Shown here: positions 24,201 through 30,670 of the stretch, one piece after another
How positions within the stretch are numbered: the stretch's first letter is position 1
Layout of the letters: each line of letters starts with the position of its first letter
Assembly: GCF_013283835.1 (NCBI RefSeq)
Contig: NZ_CP054052.1
Coordinates: 496,001-560,000, forward strand
Direction: 5' to 3'
DNA length: 64,000 bases
Source: Poseidonibacter lekithochrous
Lineage (GTDB): Bacteria > Campylobacterota > Campylobacteria > Campylobacterales > Arcobacteraceae
Notes under the pieces: generated by a model
Databases searched by the model: none
Told to the model about the DNA's origin: nothing
The model's input: only the letters and a program-made list of their open reading frames with translations
Position numbers and translations under genes: made by a program

Positions 24201-25938
24201 TGATGTGGCTATTACTACTTATGGAGTAGATGAACATAATACATATTCATTTAATGATGTTACTACAGAAATAGCACCAGTTACTGATGCAACTAGTATA
24301 GATATTGCTGGTAGTACAACAATAAATGAAGATAGTAGTGAAATATTTACTATTTCTTTAGCAAATACTGCAGATGGAAATAGAACAACAATTATTGATG
24401 GAAAAGTTTATTTACAACTATCAGATACCGTATCAACTGATGGTGGGAATAATGGAACATTTGAATTAGTTGGTGGAACATTACCAAGTCTTACAAGTAT
24501 TTCTGCAAATAGTATTAGTGATGAACAAGGTAACTCTTTACCTGCTGGAAATTATTATGTAATTACAGGAGTTAATTTATCAGATAATATTCAAGTTAAA
24601 TATACACCGCCAAGTAACGAGTATGGAAATACTGTAAGTATTAAAACATATACTATTACTAAAGAAGATCCAGCATCTAGTGGCTATACAACACAAACTT
24701 TACTTTCAAGTACAAGTAAAACTGCAAATGTAGAAGGTGTAAATGATGGGATTACTCCATTTTCTCCAACAGCAGTAGGAGATGAAGATACTACAGTGTT
24801 CCTAAACTTTGGAGGAGCATCTTTAGTTGATTCTTCGGAAAGTATCACATTTGCTACATTAAGTGGTGTTCCTTTTGGTTTTGATGTTTATTTCAAAGGT
24901 GTAAAACAAACTGGAACTGTAGCAGGAAAAGATGCTAATGGCGATTATATTTATGATTATACATTTGTGGCTACTTCTGTTGCGGAATTAGAAACAATTG
25001 GTGTTAAGAAAATTGGAGTTGAAGATTTCAGTGGTAAGATTGAAAATTTAACATTAAAAGTTAAATCTGGAGAATCAGGATCTCAAACTGAACAAACTGT
25101 GAATAACTTTGAGATTCAATTTAGACCAGTTGCTGATCAATTATTAAGTATGACAGTTACTAAAACATTTGGTGAGGAATATGCTTGGACAGCAATGAAT
25201 ATTAATGCAAATGTAAAAGATACTGATGGAAGTGAAACTTTACAAGTACAATTTAAAGGTGTAGGAACTGCTTTAGATGATACTGCAATCTTTAGATATT
25301 CAGATGGAACAATTATTACAAGTGCAACATTTGATTCTGAAACTTGGACTATTTCTGATATTGCATACAATAAAATCAATGATATTGAAATATTATATAA
25401 AGAATATAACGGAAATGTAGATGTTGTTGTAAAAACTGTAGATACAAAAGATGGTATTACAGATACTTTATCTGATGCAAATGATAGTGAAGGAACATTT
25501 AATTTAAAAATTGATGCAAGTACTAATATTATAACTGGAGCTGAAGATAATACTATTCTTTATGGAAGTGGTAAATCAATTGATGCTGGAGCAGGAATTG
25601 ATACAATGATTTTAGGAAATAATATTGATATTGATTTTAACTCTTTAGGTAGTGATAATAGTAAGGATATTATAAATAATATAGAAAAAATTGACTTGTC
25701 AAAAAGTGGTGATCATTCTTTAACAAACCTTTCATTACAAGATATTATTGATATTACAGATAATAATAATATTTTAGAAATTATAGGTGATTCATCAGAT
25801 ACTGTAAACTTTAAAGATTTAGACAAAGATTGGACTAATGCAGGAACAGATGGAAACTATGATGTATATACAAAAGATAGTGGTGGAAATACAGTAACAC
25901 TAAAAATAGATAACGATATCAATACAAATATAATATAA
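12238..25938 (+). CDS. Giant LapA-like repeat adhesin, type I secreted
   Basis: 4566 residues. Residues 1-90 match the N-terminal retention module that holds LapA-type adhesins in the TolC-like outer-membrane pore (GEVREINGEIEIVDANG, LQEGQEIQVGNQV). An acidic linker follows (about 120-205). Calx-beta-like domains occupy about 210-468. Ten tandem 165-residue copies run from 469 to 2118, then another Calx-beta-like domain, VCBS/cadherin-like domains with NLLDND and DGTWSF motifs at about 2270-2550, and many further Ig-like domains. The C-terminus holds a degenerate RTX-like stretch (TGAEDNTILYGSGKSIDAGA) and an uncleaved type I secretion signal. There is no Sec signal peptide. The first 250 residues contain no Ala-Ala, so the LapG cleavage site is absent. 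It would form long cell-surface fibres for attachment. Ribosome site AGGAG precedes ATG. The ompA-like gene follows after 21 bases. Confidence 0.92.
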   Translation: MAEATGEVREINGEIEIVDANGNSIPLQEGQEIQVGNQVQASVQVVDGQVQIVDNGGNIVELSAGQTLELSDDLPASESPLIQNTQNNNATVNVNNVQDVVINNQNPIILDSTVTQNNTNAFQENAIDNNTLDSLENELVDETNLVADTNNENNVEDNEDEEEIQSDDSTARELDRNGEIADVIADLREPVVDVREQEENILGEELLFVEARLSISGAPIVIEGNETVYTLSLTEVPATDVVVTLSYSGVAIDGTDYTSEQEVTIPAGSKETTFTLPTIDDYFSDNNEPYTIVITDANGGSFDSLIIDPKADRVTTTIIDDSQPDTPNDDTDLIEPTLDSVTLKLIPTDINGNEIPPATINEGETAYYKVIMLDPNGNEISASGNVDITFTDGTAVRTGTSGDAELDFSANNATVALNTVFQAVALDDYISDNNETFNVQITDDTYSNASFYENVIHNTTPVVTTIKDDTGTPNTPNDGPEPTHESVILKLVALNSDGTPVLDGSGNYTFANDVNEGNDAKYMVLAFAPNETTFSPSTKLDNQVGNVDITFADNTASGASSQSKNDGSEDYDNDAQGNVTLGTVISTSTYDDYLSDNNENFTVRITDNTYAPTSGGYENVTIDTNPVTTTIKDDTGTPNTPNDGPEPTHESVILKLVALNSDGTPVLDGSGNYTFANDVNEGNDAKYMVLAFAPNETTFSPSTKLDNQVGNVDITFADNTASGASSQSKNDGSEDYDNDAQGNVTLGTVISTSTYDDYLSDNNENFTVRITDNTYAPTSGGYENVTIDTNPVTTTIKDDTGTPNTPNDGPEPTHESVILKLVALNSDGTPVLDGSGNYTFANDVNEGNDAKYMVLAFAPNETTFSPSTKLDNQVGNVDITFADNTASGASSQSKNDGSEDYDNDAQGNVTLGTVISTSTYDDYLSDNNENFTVRITDNTYAPTSGGYENVTIDTNPVTTTIKDDTGTPNTPNDGPEPTHESVILKLVALNSDGTPVLDGSGNYTFANDVNEGNDAKYMVLAFAPNETTFSPSTKLDNQVGNVDITFADNTASGASSQSKNDGSEDYDNDAQGNVTLGTVISTSTYDDYLSDNNENFTVRITDNTYAPTSGGYENVTIDTNPVTTTIKDDTGTPNTPNDGPEPTHESVILKLVALNSDGTPVLDGSGNYTFANDVNEGNDAKYMVLAFAPNETTFSPSTKLDNQVGNVDITFADNTASGASSQSKNDGSEDYDNDAQGNVTLGTVISTSTYDDYLSDNNENFTVRITDNTYAPTSGGYENVTIDTNPVTTTIKDDTGTPNTPNDGPEPTHESVILKLVALNSDGTPVLDGSGNYTFANDVNEGNDAKYMVLAFAPNETTFSPSTKLDNQVGNVDITFADNTASGASSQSKNDGSEDYDNDAQGNVTLGTVISTSTYDDYLSDNNENFTVRITDNTYAPTSGGYENVTIDTNPVTTTIKDDTGTPNTPNDGPEPTHESVILKLVALNSDGTPVLDGSGNYTFANDVNEGNDAKYMVLAFAPNETTFSPSTKLDNQVGNVDITFADNTASGASSQSKNDGSEDYDNDAQGNVTLGTVISTSTYDDYLSDNNENFTVRITDNTYAPTSGGYENVTIDTNPVTTTIKDDTGTPNTPNDGPEPTHESVILKLVALNSDGTPVLDGSGNYTFANDVNEGNDAKYMVLAFAPNETTFSPSTKLDNQVGNVDITFADNTASGASSQSKNDGSEDYDNDAQGNVTLGTVISTSTYDDYLSDNNENFTVRITDNTYAPTSGGYENVTIDTNPVTTTIKDDTGTPNTPNDGPEPTHESVILKLVALNSDGTPVLDGSGNYTFANDVNEGNDAKYMVLAFAPNETTFSPSTKLDNQVGNVDITFADNTASGASSQSKNDGSEDYDNDAQGNVTLGTVISTSTYDDYLSDNNENFTVRITDNTYAPTSGGYENVTIDTNPVTTTIKDDTGTPNTPNDGPEPTHESVILKLVALNSDGTPVLDGSGNYTFANDVNEGNDAKYMVLAFAPNETTFSPSTKLDNQVGNVDITFADNTASGASSQSKNDGSEDYDNDAQGNVTLGTVISTSTYDDYLSDNNENFTVRITDNTYAPTSGGYENVTIDTNPVTTTIKDDANDKVPNEPIDTIYVQLSGDDVKEEANAATLTHNIKLVDKDGNAVNLANGETINITLSYTNDGTVNADFTSKKTTVTITGNGGSDYTFTNIITDDSLKEGTETYDVKIASIDSHSDYFENVKIADTTNGANATVNSAKGTINEEIDLNDENETVVEGATAITSVTQSMNLLDNDELGINGKISSFTYTDESDVVQTATLTGIPGSKTATVDSKYGNITVNEDGTWSFTPDATENNKNGVDDVFTYTVTDDNGANGTANFTVSVTDTNPSASAPDSSVDEDDLASGSDTSKESTVVTQTLNITKNKDDISDVSFDASTKTALEALALKSNNVLITYTLSNSNHTITAKAGADTIFTIDLQNTSDISGATQAYRFELLGSIDHVSGNAENSLNLPFSFNVSDIDSTVAGTTFNVSVVDDIPTANSEAKLSVVEGNVALTGMINLLDNDVQGADDPISTVTSFTYTNESNSSQTVNLSGGSVTVDTKYGSLTVNTNGTWSYISDASESNESGTDNVNTDDKVIDSFTYVITDADGDTSSAAQEIDVTDGANPMINPADLTVSELTLGYGVSLVPFTSQNNLLNISKGSDEIADTKFAVSTITALDALGIESAGESLVYTLSSDGHTITANKTTSSGAEVFKITITNPASTSAKYDFELSLPIDHTKNANPSLDHDTEWTLPITVYTEDTDNKNGVDGDDDAIDTFNIIVQDSTPSSTPSSIVMNEDSGSKTIRISQDAFDSVKITPLNGVQVTVASGNSTNIYDKNGDDIIGSLTNNGDGTLTFTPVTNYSNYTTDLPTFDYEIVDDDGDTSSSTITVEVNPIADAPSVSASNVTTTEDSNNTSEGTNSVALSLTKPSLSLDQTDKNDVTGSASGDKPERLGYIELEFTNGDFVIGAVLEKGDGTDLVTISSSNQIVKVYITDDANFHYSGLDPVSDGAIQLTTAEYQALKIIHAEDNDRDINITVSTTSYEVKDDGTPISTSDNNLKETSSDSMRVIITAKTDDISLAWDNNSRGTISTNINTNDTYTFNTISEDNADRTIDLKSLLTKTSGYETDLKGDLDGSETRTYKITGVPEGTVLSITTIVVTGINPTTTATQVDEYIADSSGTVSMTYTSRLNDDDIKLTLPENFGGNISNAKIELIAKDYDTETESADVAKSAEVYFNINITPVADDVTAAIKQSFGNEDAGRKSDGSTDVSSAASGIDLDVTITTDDKDGSETYTIVLSEIPDGAEIYYDGNLITKTSASVNAQITATNDAGANWSLEIKEFDNSKAFKIIPPYNSNDDINLKVAANAVDGTDIGASVTNLDLNVKVAGVADVMTHNSLNSETIDDTNNMTKTYNKIVKEDTSQVTLETLFTANTPGFTSADITGGDGSESGFVIITDVPSGFDISGALALGGSGTSREWLVEIADFSNVKLDIPANYSGEVDLTLKLQSIENDGNKSSFTNVPLKILVTPETDGTVSGSASQNEDETATLTFTFNKNSDSNESLTLLEINTDSLSLAGVQLFKNGVNITSTGWVSVDVNSDTITAKTPADLDTDYSFDYRYKNSDTTNDGSDFTDHTQNDNTYDDESSNANYVNGTYNVTVNAKTDTATLVLNTIVDADSDANNDISYDSGSKTVTVTDNTIFEVPFTLTSDDMSSEGSNGKDLDGSEKILATVELSGVPEGIDVVGGVYLGDKFDNAGNAINSGRWRVEISNDLVMNSSSGENNSIKFAVGKGSYSDINAAITFTVSHQDTNAEVLTNSETFNLVIDGSDFAGTQPDPSTPPVDLNVTLNSTNFVEDEAKSLNNFFNVSDADANPANNTGKYAITITNLEGGTISGMEFIDSEFYSLTGTGDINDIIASLSSISITPNANENINTPTNVKFDVAITTYGVDEHNTYSFNDVTTEIAPVTDATSIDIAGSTTINEDSSEIFTISLANTADGNRTTIIDGKVYLQLSDTVSTDGGNNGTFELVGGTLPSLTSISANSISDEQGNSLPAGNYYVITGVNLSDNIQVKYTPPSNEYGNTVSIKTYTITKEDPASSGYTTQTLLSSTSKTANVEGVNDGITPFSPTAVGDEDTTVFLNFGGASLVDSSESITFATLSGVPFGFDVYFKGVKQTGTVAGKDANGDYIYDYTFVATSVAELETIGVKKIGVEDFSGKIENLTLKVKSGESGSQTEQTVNNFEIQFRPVADQLLSMTVTKTFGEEYAWTAMNINANVKDTDGSETLQVQFKGVGTALDDTAIFRYSDGTIITSATFDSETWTISDIAYNKINDIEILYKEYNGNVDVVVKTVDTKDGITDTLSDANDSEGTFNLKIDASTNIITGAEDNTILYGSGKSIDAGAGIDTMILGNNIDIDFNSLGSDNSKDIINNIEKIDLSKSGDHSLTNLSLQDIIDITDNNNILEIIGDSSDTVNFKDLDKDWTNAGTDGNYDVYTKDSGGNTVTLKIDNDINTNII
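13642..18591 (+). repeat. Ten tandem 495-bp coding repeats
   Basis: The unit starting GATACAGGGACACC recurs at 13642, 14137, 14632 and onward every 495 bases, ten copies in all, ending where GATACAGGG is replaced by GATGCTAAT at 18592. By eye the copies are identical at the nucleotide level, including synonymous positions. Each encodes one 165-residue Calx-beta-like domain with DNNENFTVRITDNTY-type strands. Such identity implies recent expansion or continual homogenisation by recombination; copy number could vary between strains or be wrong in an assembly. The unit boundary is arbitrary within the shared ACAACAATCAAAGATGAT stretch. Confidence 0.95.
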
Positions 25939-25959
25939 AAAAGTAAGGGGAATTAAAAA

Positions 25960-26628
25960 ATGAAAATGAAAAAACTATTATTAATATTAACAGCAGGTGT
26001 AGTAATAAATTTAAATGCAGGAATGGTTTCTGCAATAACAGGTGAAAATGTATCTAAAGATGATTATAAAAATAAAGATAGAGGGATTATTGTAGATCAA
26101 GATGTGGATGGAGATGGAATTATTGATTCTAAAGATGATTGTTTAGAAACAAAGCCTTGTCAAGCTGAAGGTTGTCAAAAGGAAGAGAAAAAAGTGGTAA
26201 TCCTAGATACAGATAAAGATGGAGTATTAGATAATATCGATGAGTGTAAAAGTACACCACTAGGATATAAAGTTGATAGTATAGGATGTAGTATTTTAGT
26301 AGATTTAAGTGTTCAGTTTGATACAAACAAATATAATATTAAGACAAACTATACAGAAAAATTAGATGAATTTATTAATTTTATGAAAAAACATGAAAAT
26401 TTCAAAGCTGTAATTGAAGGTCATACTGATAGTGTGGGTACTGAAAAGAATAATCAAATCCTTTCTGATAATAGAGCAAAAAGTGTAAGAGAATATATTA
26501 TCGAAAATGGAATTGAAGAATCAAGACTTGAGTCTGTTGGATATGGAGAATTAAAGCCAATAGAAACAAATGATACAATTGTAGGAAAAGCATCAAATAG
26601 AAGAGTTGTTGCGGTTTTACAAAAATAG
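25960..26628 (+). CDS. OmpA-family outer-membrane protein with thrombospondin-type-3-like calcium repeats
   Basis: 222 residues with a signal peptide (about 1-20, ending NLNAG). Residues 45-105 contain acidic D-x-D-x-D-G repeats (DQDVDGDGIIDSKDDC, DTDKDGVLDNIDEC), calcium-binding loops of the thrombospondin type 3 kind. From about 115 to the end is an OmpA C-terminal peptidoglycan-binding domain: VQFDTNKYNIK, IEGHTDSVGTEKNNQILSDNRA, and NRRVVAVL. It lies 21 bases after the adhesin gene and ends at a clear terminator, so it is co-transcribed with the adhesin and may anchor or brace the secretion pore to the wall. The tolC-like protein downstream carries the same acidic motif at its C-terminus. 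Confidence 0.88.
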   Translation: MKMKKLLLILTAGVVINLNAGMVSAITGENVSKDDYKNKDRGIIVDQDVDGDGIIDSKDDCLETKPCQAEGCQKEEKKVVILDTDKDGVLDNIDECKSTPLGYKVDSIGCSILVDLSVQFDTNKYNIKTNYTEKLDEFINFMKKHENFKAVIEGHTDSVGTEKNNQILSDNRAKSVREYIIENGIEESRLESVGYGELKPIETNDTIVGKASNRRVVAVLQK

Positions 26629-26638
26629 ATAAGAGAAT

Positions 26639-26661
26639 AGTATACTCATTTTGAGTATACT
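26639..26661 (+). terminator. Rho-independent terminator after ompA-like gene
   Basis: AGTATACTC (26639-26647), loop ATTTT, GAGTATACT (26653-26661), followed by TCTTTTATTTT. It closes the adhesin-ompA transcript. Confidence 0.8.
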
Positions 26662-26684
26662 TCTTTTATTTTAAAGATACATAT

Positions 26685-29600
26685 ATGAAAACTTTTAAAT
26701 TCTTATTTTTAATCACATACTTTTTAACAATACTTCTACATGCCAACGAAATAGATACTGGTATATCTTTTACTAAAAAAGAGTTAGCTTTTATTAAAAA
26801 ACATCCACAAATTAAATTTAGTGATGTTTCATGGAAACCTTTTTTTGAAATAAACAATAATCAAAATAGTGGTATTTTTAAAGAATATTATAAATTAATA
26901 GAAGAAAGAACAGGCCTTAAATTTGAGTTTGTTCAAATTGGTGATGGAATTAATTTTCAACTAGTTTTAGATGCTTTGAAAAATAAAGAAATTGATATGA
27001 TTGATGGGACAGGAAAGACAATAAGTAGAGAGAAATATGCTTTGTTTTCTGATCCATTAATGAAAGTTAGTTTGGCAATTGTAAGTAATAAAATAAAAAA
27101 GTATCAAAGTTTAAGTGAATTAAAAAATAAAAAAATTGTAGTAGCTAGAGGAAGTACTGCTTCTGAATATGTACAAGAATTTTTCCCTAATAAAGAGTTG
27201 ATATATACAAATGGAATTAGAGAAGCTATATCTTTAGTAGATTCGAGAAAAGCTGATGCCTTGATTGATAATATAGTAGTTCTAGATCATTTAATAAAAG
27301 AAAATAGTTTTAAAAAGGTGCAGATTTCTGGTATTCTTAACTATGATTTTACTATCTATTCACTAATTAGAAATGATTATGAAATACTCCAATCTATATT
27401 AAATAAAGCTATAAATTCAATAACAAAAGATGAATTACATAAAATCAATAATAAGCTTATTTTATCGACTATTAGACCTCACAAAAATAAAATCTTATTT
27501 ACTGATGAGGAATACAAATATATAAATAATAAAGTATTTAAAATAGGTGTTTTAAGTAGTGCTTATCCTTTCTCTTTTTATGAAGATAATAATATTAAAG
27601 GCTTATCTTTTGATTTAATAAATCTTTTAATTAAAAAAAGTAATTTAAAAATTGAATATGTTGTAGATTCATGGAGTAAGAATGCAGAAAGATTTAAAAA
27701 TGGAGAACTGGATTTAATTGATTCAATTTCTTATAATACTAAAAGAAGTAAATATACAAATTTTTCAAAAAGCTATTATGAAATACCTCATGTGATTTTC
27801 ACAAGAAAAGATGAGTTTAATAATTATAAAAGTATTGAATCTCTTGTTGGAAAAAAGATTGGAATAAGTAAAGACATTTATTACTATGATGATTTAGAGA
27901 AATTAGGTATTTTTGAATTAATTAGATTTGGAAATACAAAAGAAAAAATGAAAGCATTATCCTTGGGAAAAGTTGATGCTATATTTAATAATTTAGTAAG
28001 TGGTCAAAAGCATATTAAACTCATAGGCTATAAAAATTTAAAAATATTGGATGAAATTCCTTCAAGTCTTGTAAAAAGAGAAGATCTTAGAATTGGTATA
28101 AGAAAAAGTGATCAACTTTTGCATTCTATAATAAATAAGAGTTTTGAGGCTATTACTTTTGAAGAAAAAAGAAATCTACTTATAAAATGGTTCTCATCTG
28201 AGAATATAAAACGTTTTAATAAAATCAATTATACAAAAGAAGAATCAGAGTACTTCAAAAAGAAAAAGAGTTTAAGTTTATGTGTTGATCCAAATTGGAT
28301 GCCTTTTGATAAACTTGAAAAAAATGTTCAAATTGGGATGAATAGTGAGTTTATAAAAATTATTCAATCAAATATTAATATCCCTATAAAAATCTTACCT
28401 AGCAGTACTTTTAGAGAAGCTTTATCTTATGCAAAAAATGGGAAGTGTGATTTCTTATCCTTAATTGCAAAAACTGAAAATAGAAATAATTATTTAAACT
28501 TTACTAAATCTTATTTGGATGTTACCTTAGTTTTAGTTACACAACTTACTGAAGCTTCAATTTATGATATTAAATCTTTAAAGAATAAAACTATTGCAGT
28601 TCAAAGAGATAGTTCACTTGTTGATTTAATTAGAAATAATTATCCTCATTTGAAATTATTAGAAGTAGAGAATAATGAAGAAGGATTAGAAAAAGTAAAA
28701 GAAAATAAAGTATATGCTTTAGCAGGTAGTTTAGTTTCAATTGGTTATCACTTTCAAAAAGGTGAGCATAATCAATTAAAAATCAGTGGTACTTTTAATG
28801 AAAAACTAAAACTTGGTTTTGCTGTTAATAAAAATGATGAAGTATTATTTTCTATAATGAAAAAGTTAGTTTTTTCAATTAGTGAAGAAGATAAACAAAG
28901 AATTATGAATAAGTGGTTTTCTATAAATTATGGAAGAAGCTTTGATTATGAACTATTTTGGAAGGTTATGATTGTTGCTTGTTTAATTATTCTATTTTTT
29001 ATCTATAGACATTATGAAATAAAAAGATCAAATAAACAACTACACGAATCTGTAAAAGAAGAGGTAAATAGATCAAGAGATAAGGATAAACTTCTATTCC
29101 ATCAAAATAAAATGGTTTCGATGGGACAAATGATTGAAAATATTGCACATCAGTGGAGACAGCCTTTATCTCAAATTAATTCTTCTATTTTAATTATTGA
29201 TGATATTTTATATGAAAAGAAAATAAAAGATAAAGTACTACTTGAAAAATTAAATGAAATAGAATCTATGACACAATATATGTCCGATACAATAAATGAC
29301 TTTAGAGAGTTTACTTCTCCAGATAAAAGAAGAGTTAACTTCGATATTTGTATGGTTGTTGAAAGGTCTATTAATATAATAAAAGCATCATTTTTATTTA
29401 ATAAAATAGAAATAGATTTTTATAAGAATAGTGATATTATATTTTATAATGGCTATCCAAATGAATTACAACAAGTACTTTTAGTTATGTTGAATAATGC
29501 AAAAGATGTCTTATTAATGAGAAATATAAAAGACCCTGAAGTAACTATTCGTATAGTAGAAAATGATAAGAGTTATCAGGTTTTTATAAAAGATAATGGA

Positions 29601-29798
29601 GGAGGTATTGATAGTGAAGTTCTTGATAAAATATTTGAACCTTATTTTACAACAAAACATCCTTCAAAAGGCACTGGATTAGGACTTTATCTTTCTAAAA
29701 AGATTATTGAAGAAGGTATGGGTGGTAGTATTTATGTACAAAATGATACAGTTGGTGCAAATTTTGTTATAACATTAAAGAAGGAAAGTAATGGATGA
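26685..29798 (+). CDS. BvgS-like sensor histidine kinase with three periplasmic solute-binding domains
   Basis: 1037 residues. After a signal or TM segment (about 4-20) there are three tandem family-3 solute-binding domains at about 30-265, 285-505 and 530-760; each has the DxxDG- or DLIDS-type core (EIDMIDGTGKT, ELDLIDSISYN, KCDFLSLIAKT). TM2 at about 762-783 leads directly, without a PAS domain, to the kinase core: His822 in NIAHQWRQP, N box MLNNAKDVL, and DNGGGID and GTGLGLYLS boxes. BvgS-type kinases sense small ligands through such Venus-flytrap domains. The response regulator gene overlaps its end by eight bases. It sits between the adhesin and its secretion operon and likely controls them. 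Confidence 0.88.
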   Translation: MKTFKFLFLITYFLTILLHANEIDTGISFTKKELAFIKKHPQIKFSDVSWKPFFEINNNQNSGIFKEYYKLIEERTGLKFEFVQIGDGINFQLVLDALKNKEIDMIDGTGKTISREKYALFSDPLMKVSLAIVSNKIKKYQSLSELKNKKIVVARGSTASEYVQEFFPNKELIYTNGIREAISLVDSRKADALIDNIVVLDHLIKENSFKKVQISGILNYDFTIYSLIRNDYEILQSILNKAINSITKDELHKINNKLILSTIRPHKNKILFTDEEYKYINNKVFKIGVLSSAYPFSFYEDNNIKGLSFDLINLLIKKSNLKIEYVVDSWSKNAERFKNGELDLIDSISYNTKRSKYTNFSKSYYEIPHVIFTRKDEFNNYKSIESLVGKKIGISKDIYYYDDLEKLGIFELIRFGNTKEKMKALSLGKVDAIFNNLVSGQKHIKLIGYKNLKILDEIPSSLVKREDLRIGIRKSDQLLHSIINKSFEAITFEEKRNLLIKWFSSENIKRFNKINYTKEESEYFKKKKSLSLCVDPNWMPFDKLEKNVQIGMNSEFIKIIQSNINIPIKILPSSTFREALSYAKNGKCDFLSLIAKTENRNNYLNFTKSYLDVTLVLVTQLTEASIYDIKSLKNKTIAVQRDSSLVDLIRNNYPHLKLLEVENNEEGLEKVKENKVYALAGSLVSIGYHFQKGEHNQLKISGTFNEKLKLGFAVNKNDEVLFSIMKKLVFSISEEDKQRIMNKWFSINYGRSFDYELFWKVMIVACLIILFFIYRHYEIKRSNKQLHESVKEEVNRSRDKDKLLFHQNKMVSMGQMIENIAHQWRQPLSQINSSILIIDDILYEKKIKDKVLLEKLNEIESMTQYMSDTINDFREFTSPDKRRVNFDICMVVERSINIIKASFLFNKIEIDFYKNSDIIFYNGYPNELQQVLLVMLNNAKDVLLMRNIKDPEVTIRIVENDKSYQVFIKDNGGGIDSEVLDKIFEPYFTTKHPSKGTGLGLYLSKKIIEEGMGGSIYVQNDTVGANFVITLKKESNG

Positions 29799-30480
29799 AA
29801 TAATAAATCCTTATAGTATTTTATTTGTAGAAGATGAAGAATTAATAAGAAAAAATTATGTACGTTACTTAAAAAGATATTATGAGACTGTTTATGAAGC
29901 TTCAGATGGAGAACAGGCTTATGAAATATATAAAACTAAAAAACCTGAGATTTTAATAGTTGATATAAATCTTCCTAAGATGAACGGTTTAGAATTATTA
30001 AGCAAGATTAGAGAATCAGATCATACAACAAGAGCAATTGTTTTAACAGCTCATTCAGATATGAATTATTTATTAAAAGCTGCAGAATTAAAGTTAACAA
30101 AATATTTAATAAAACCAGTAGATAGAATTCATTTAAAAGAAGCTTTACATTTAGTAAATATGGAAATAGACAAGTTTGAAGTAAAATCAAAAAAGATTAT
30201 CACTTTTTCTAATGATTTTAGTTGGAATTATGACTATAAAGAATTATGTTTTAATAATAAAATTATAGAAATTACTCCTCAAGAAAAGAAAATACTAGAA
30301 TTATTTTTTGAAAATACTAATAAGGTATTGACTTACGATAGTATCATTCTAAAGGTTTGGAATGAATATGAATTTGAAAAAATTGATGCTTTAAAAACAA
30401 CAATAAAAAACCTTCGAAAGAAGCTTCCAGAGGGTTTGATCTCTAATATTTATGGTCTAGGTTATAAGTTAACAATTTAA
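29791..30480 (+). CDS. OmpR-family response regulator of the adhesin locus
   Basis: 229 residues. The receiver domain (about 10-125) has acidic pocket FVEDEE, phospho-acceptor Asp58 in IVDINLPK, Thr in VLTAHSD and Lys in YLIKPVD. A short linker leads to a winged-helix DNA-binding domain (about 140-229; ITPQEKKILELFF, LKTTIKNLRKKLP, YGLGYKL). It overlaps the triple-domain kinase gene by eight bases, so they are a cognate pair. About 110 bases downstream, the promoter of the tolC-lap operon has 11-bp-spaced CTCA repeats placed as an OmpR-type activator site, the most obvious target. Confidence 0.92.
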   Translation: MDEIINPYSILFVEDEELIRKNYVRYLKRYYETVYEASDGEQAYEIYKTKKPEILIVDINLPKMNGLELLSKIRESDHTTRAIVLTAHSDMNYLLKAAELKLTKYLIKPVDRIHLKEALHLVNMEIDKFEVKSKKIITFSNDFSWNYDYKELCFNNKIIEITPQEKKILELFFENTNKVLTYDSIILKVWNEYEFEKIDALKTTIKNLRKKLPEGLISNIYGLGYKLTI

Positions 30481-30548
30481 AAAATAAATAATATAAAATA
30501 TCCTTTAATTTTTTTTATTTATATAAAAAAAATTAGCTTCAAATATTA

Positions 30549-30578
30549 TTTCTTGTAATAGTTATTTATTACTAGAAA
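30549..30578. promoter_or_regulatory. Inverted repeat upstream of tolC-lap operon
   Basis: TTTCTTGTAATA (30549-30560) and TATTACTAGAAA (30567-30578) match as inverted arms at 11 of 12 positions around a six-base loop. It lies just upstream of the CTCA direct repeats. It could be an operator or the end of the kinase-regulator transcript; no T-run follows. Confidence 0.4.
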
Positions 30579-30591
30579 TGTATACTTAAAA

Positions 30592-30623
30592 CTCATTATT
30601 CCCTCACTTTTGTTCGTTAGAAT
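30592..30623 (+). promoter_or_regulatory. Probable response-regulator-activated promoter of tolC-lap operon
   Basis: CTCA at 30592 and CTCA at 30603 are 11 bases apart; after 11 further bases comes TAGAAT (30618-30623), a good -10. There is no separate -35. This is the geometry of promoters activated by PhoB/OmpR-type regulators, and it is identical in spacing to the promoters of the two transposase-like regulator genes in this window. The regulator encoded just upstream is the likely activator. Confidence 0.55.
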
Positions 30624-30670
30624 TTCACCATATAAAATATAGAATAAAAGTTATTTATAAGGGATAATGA

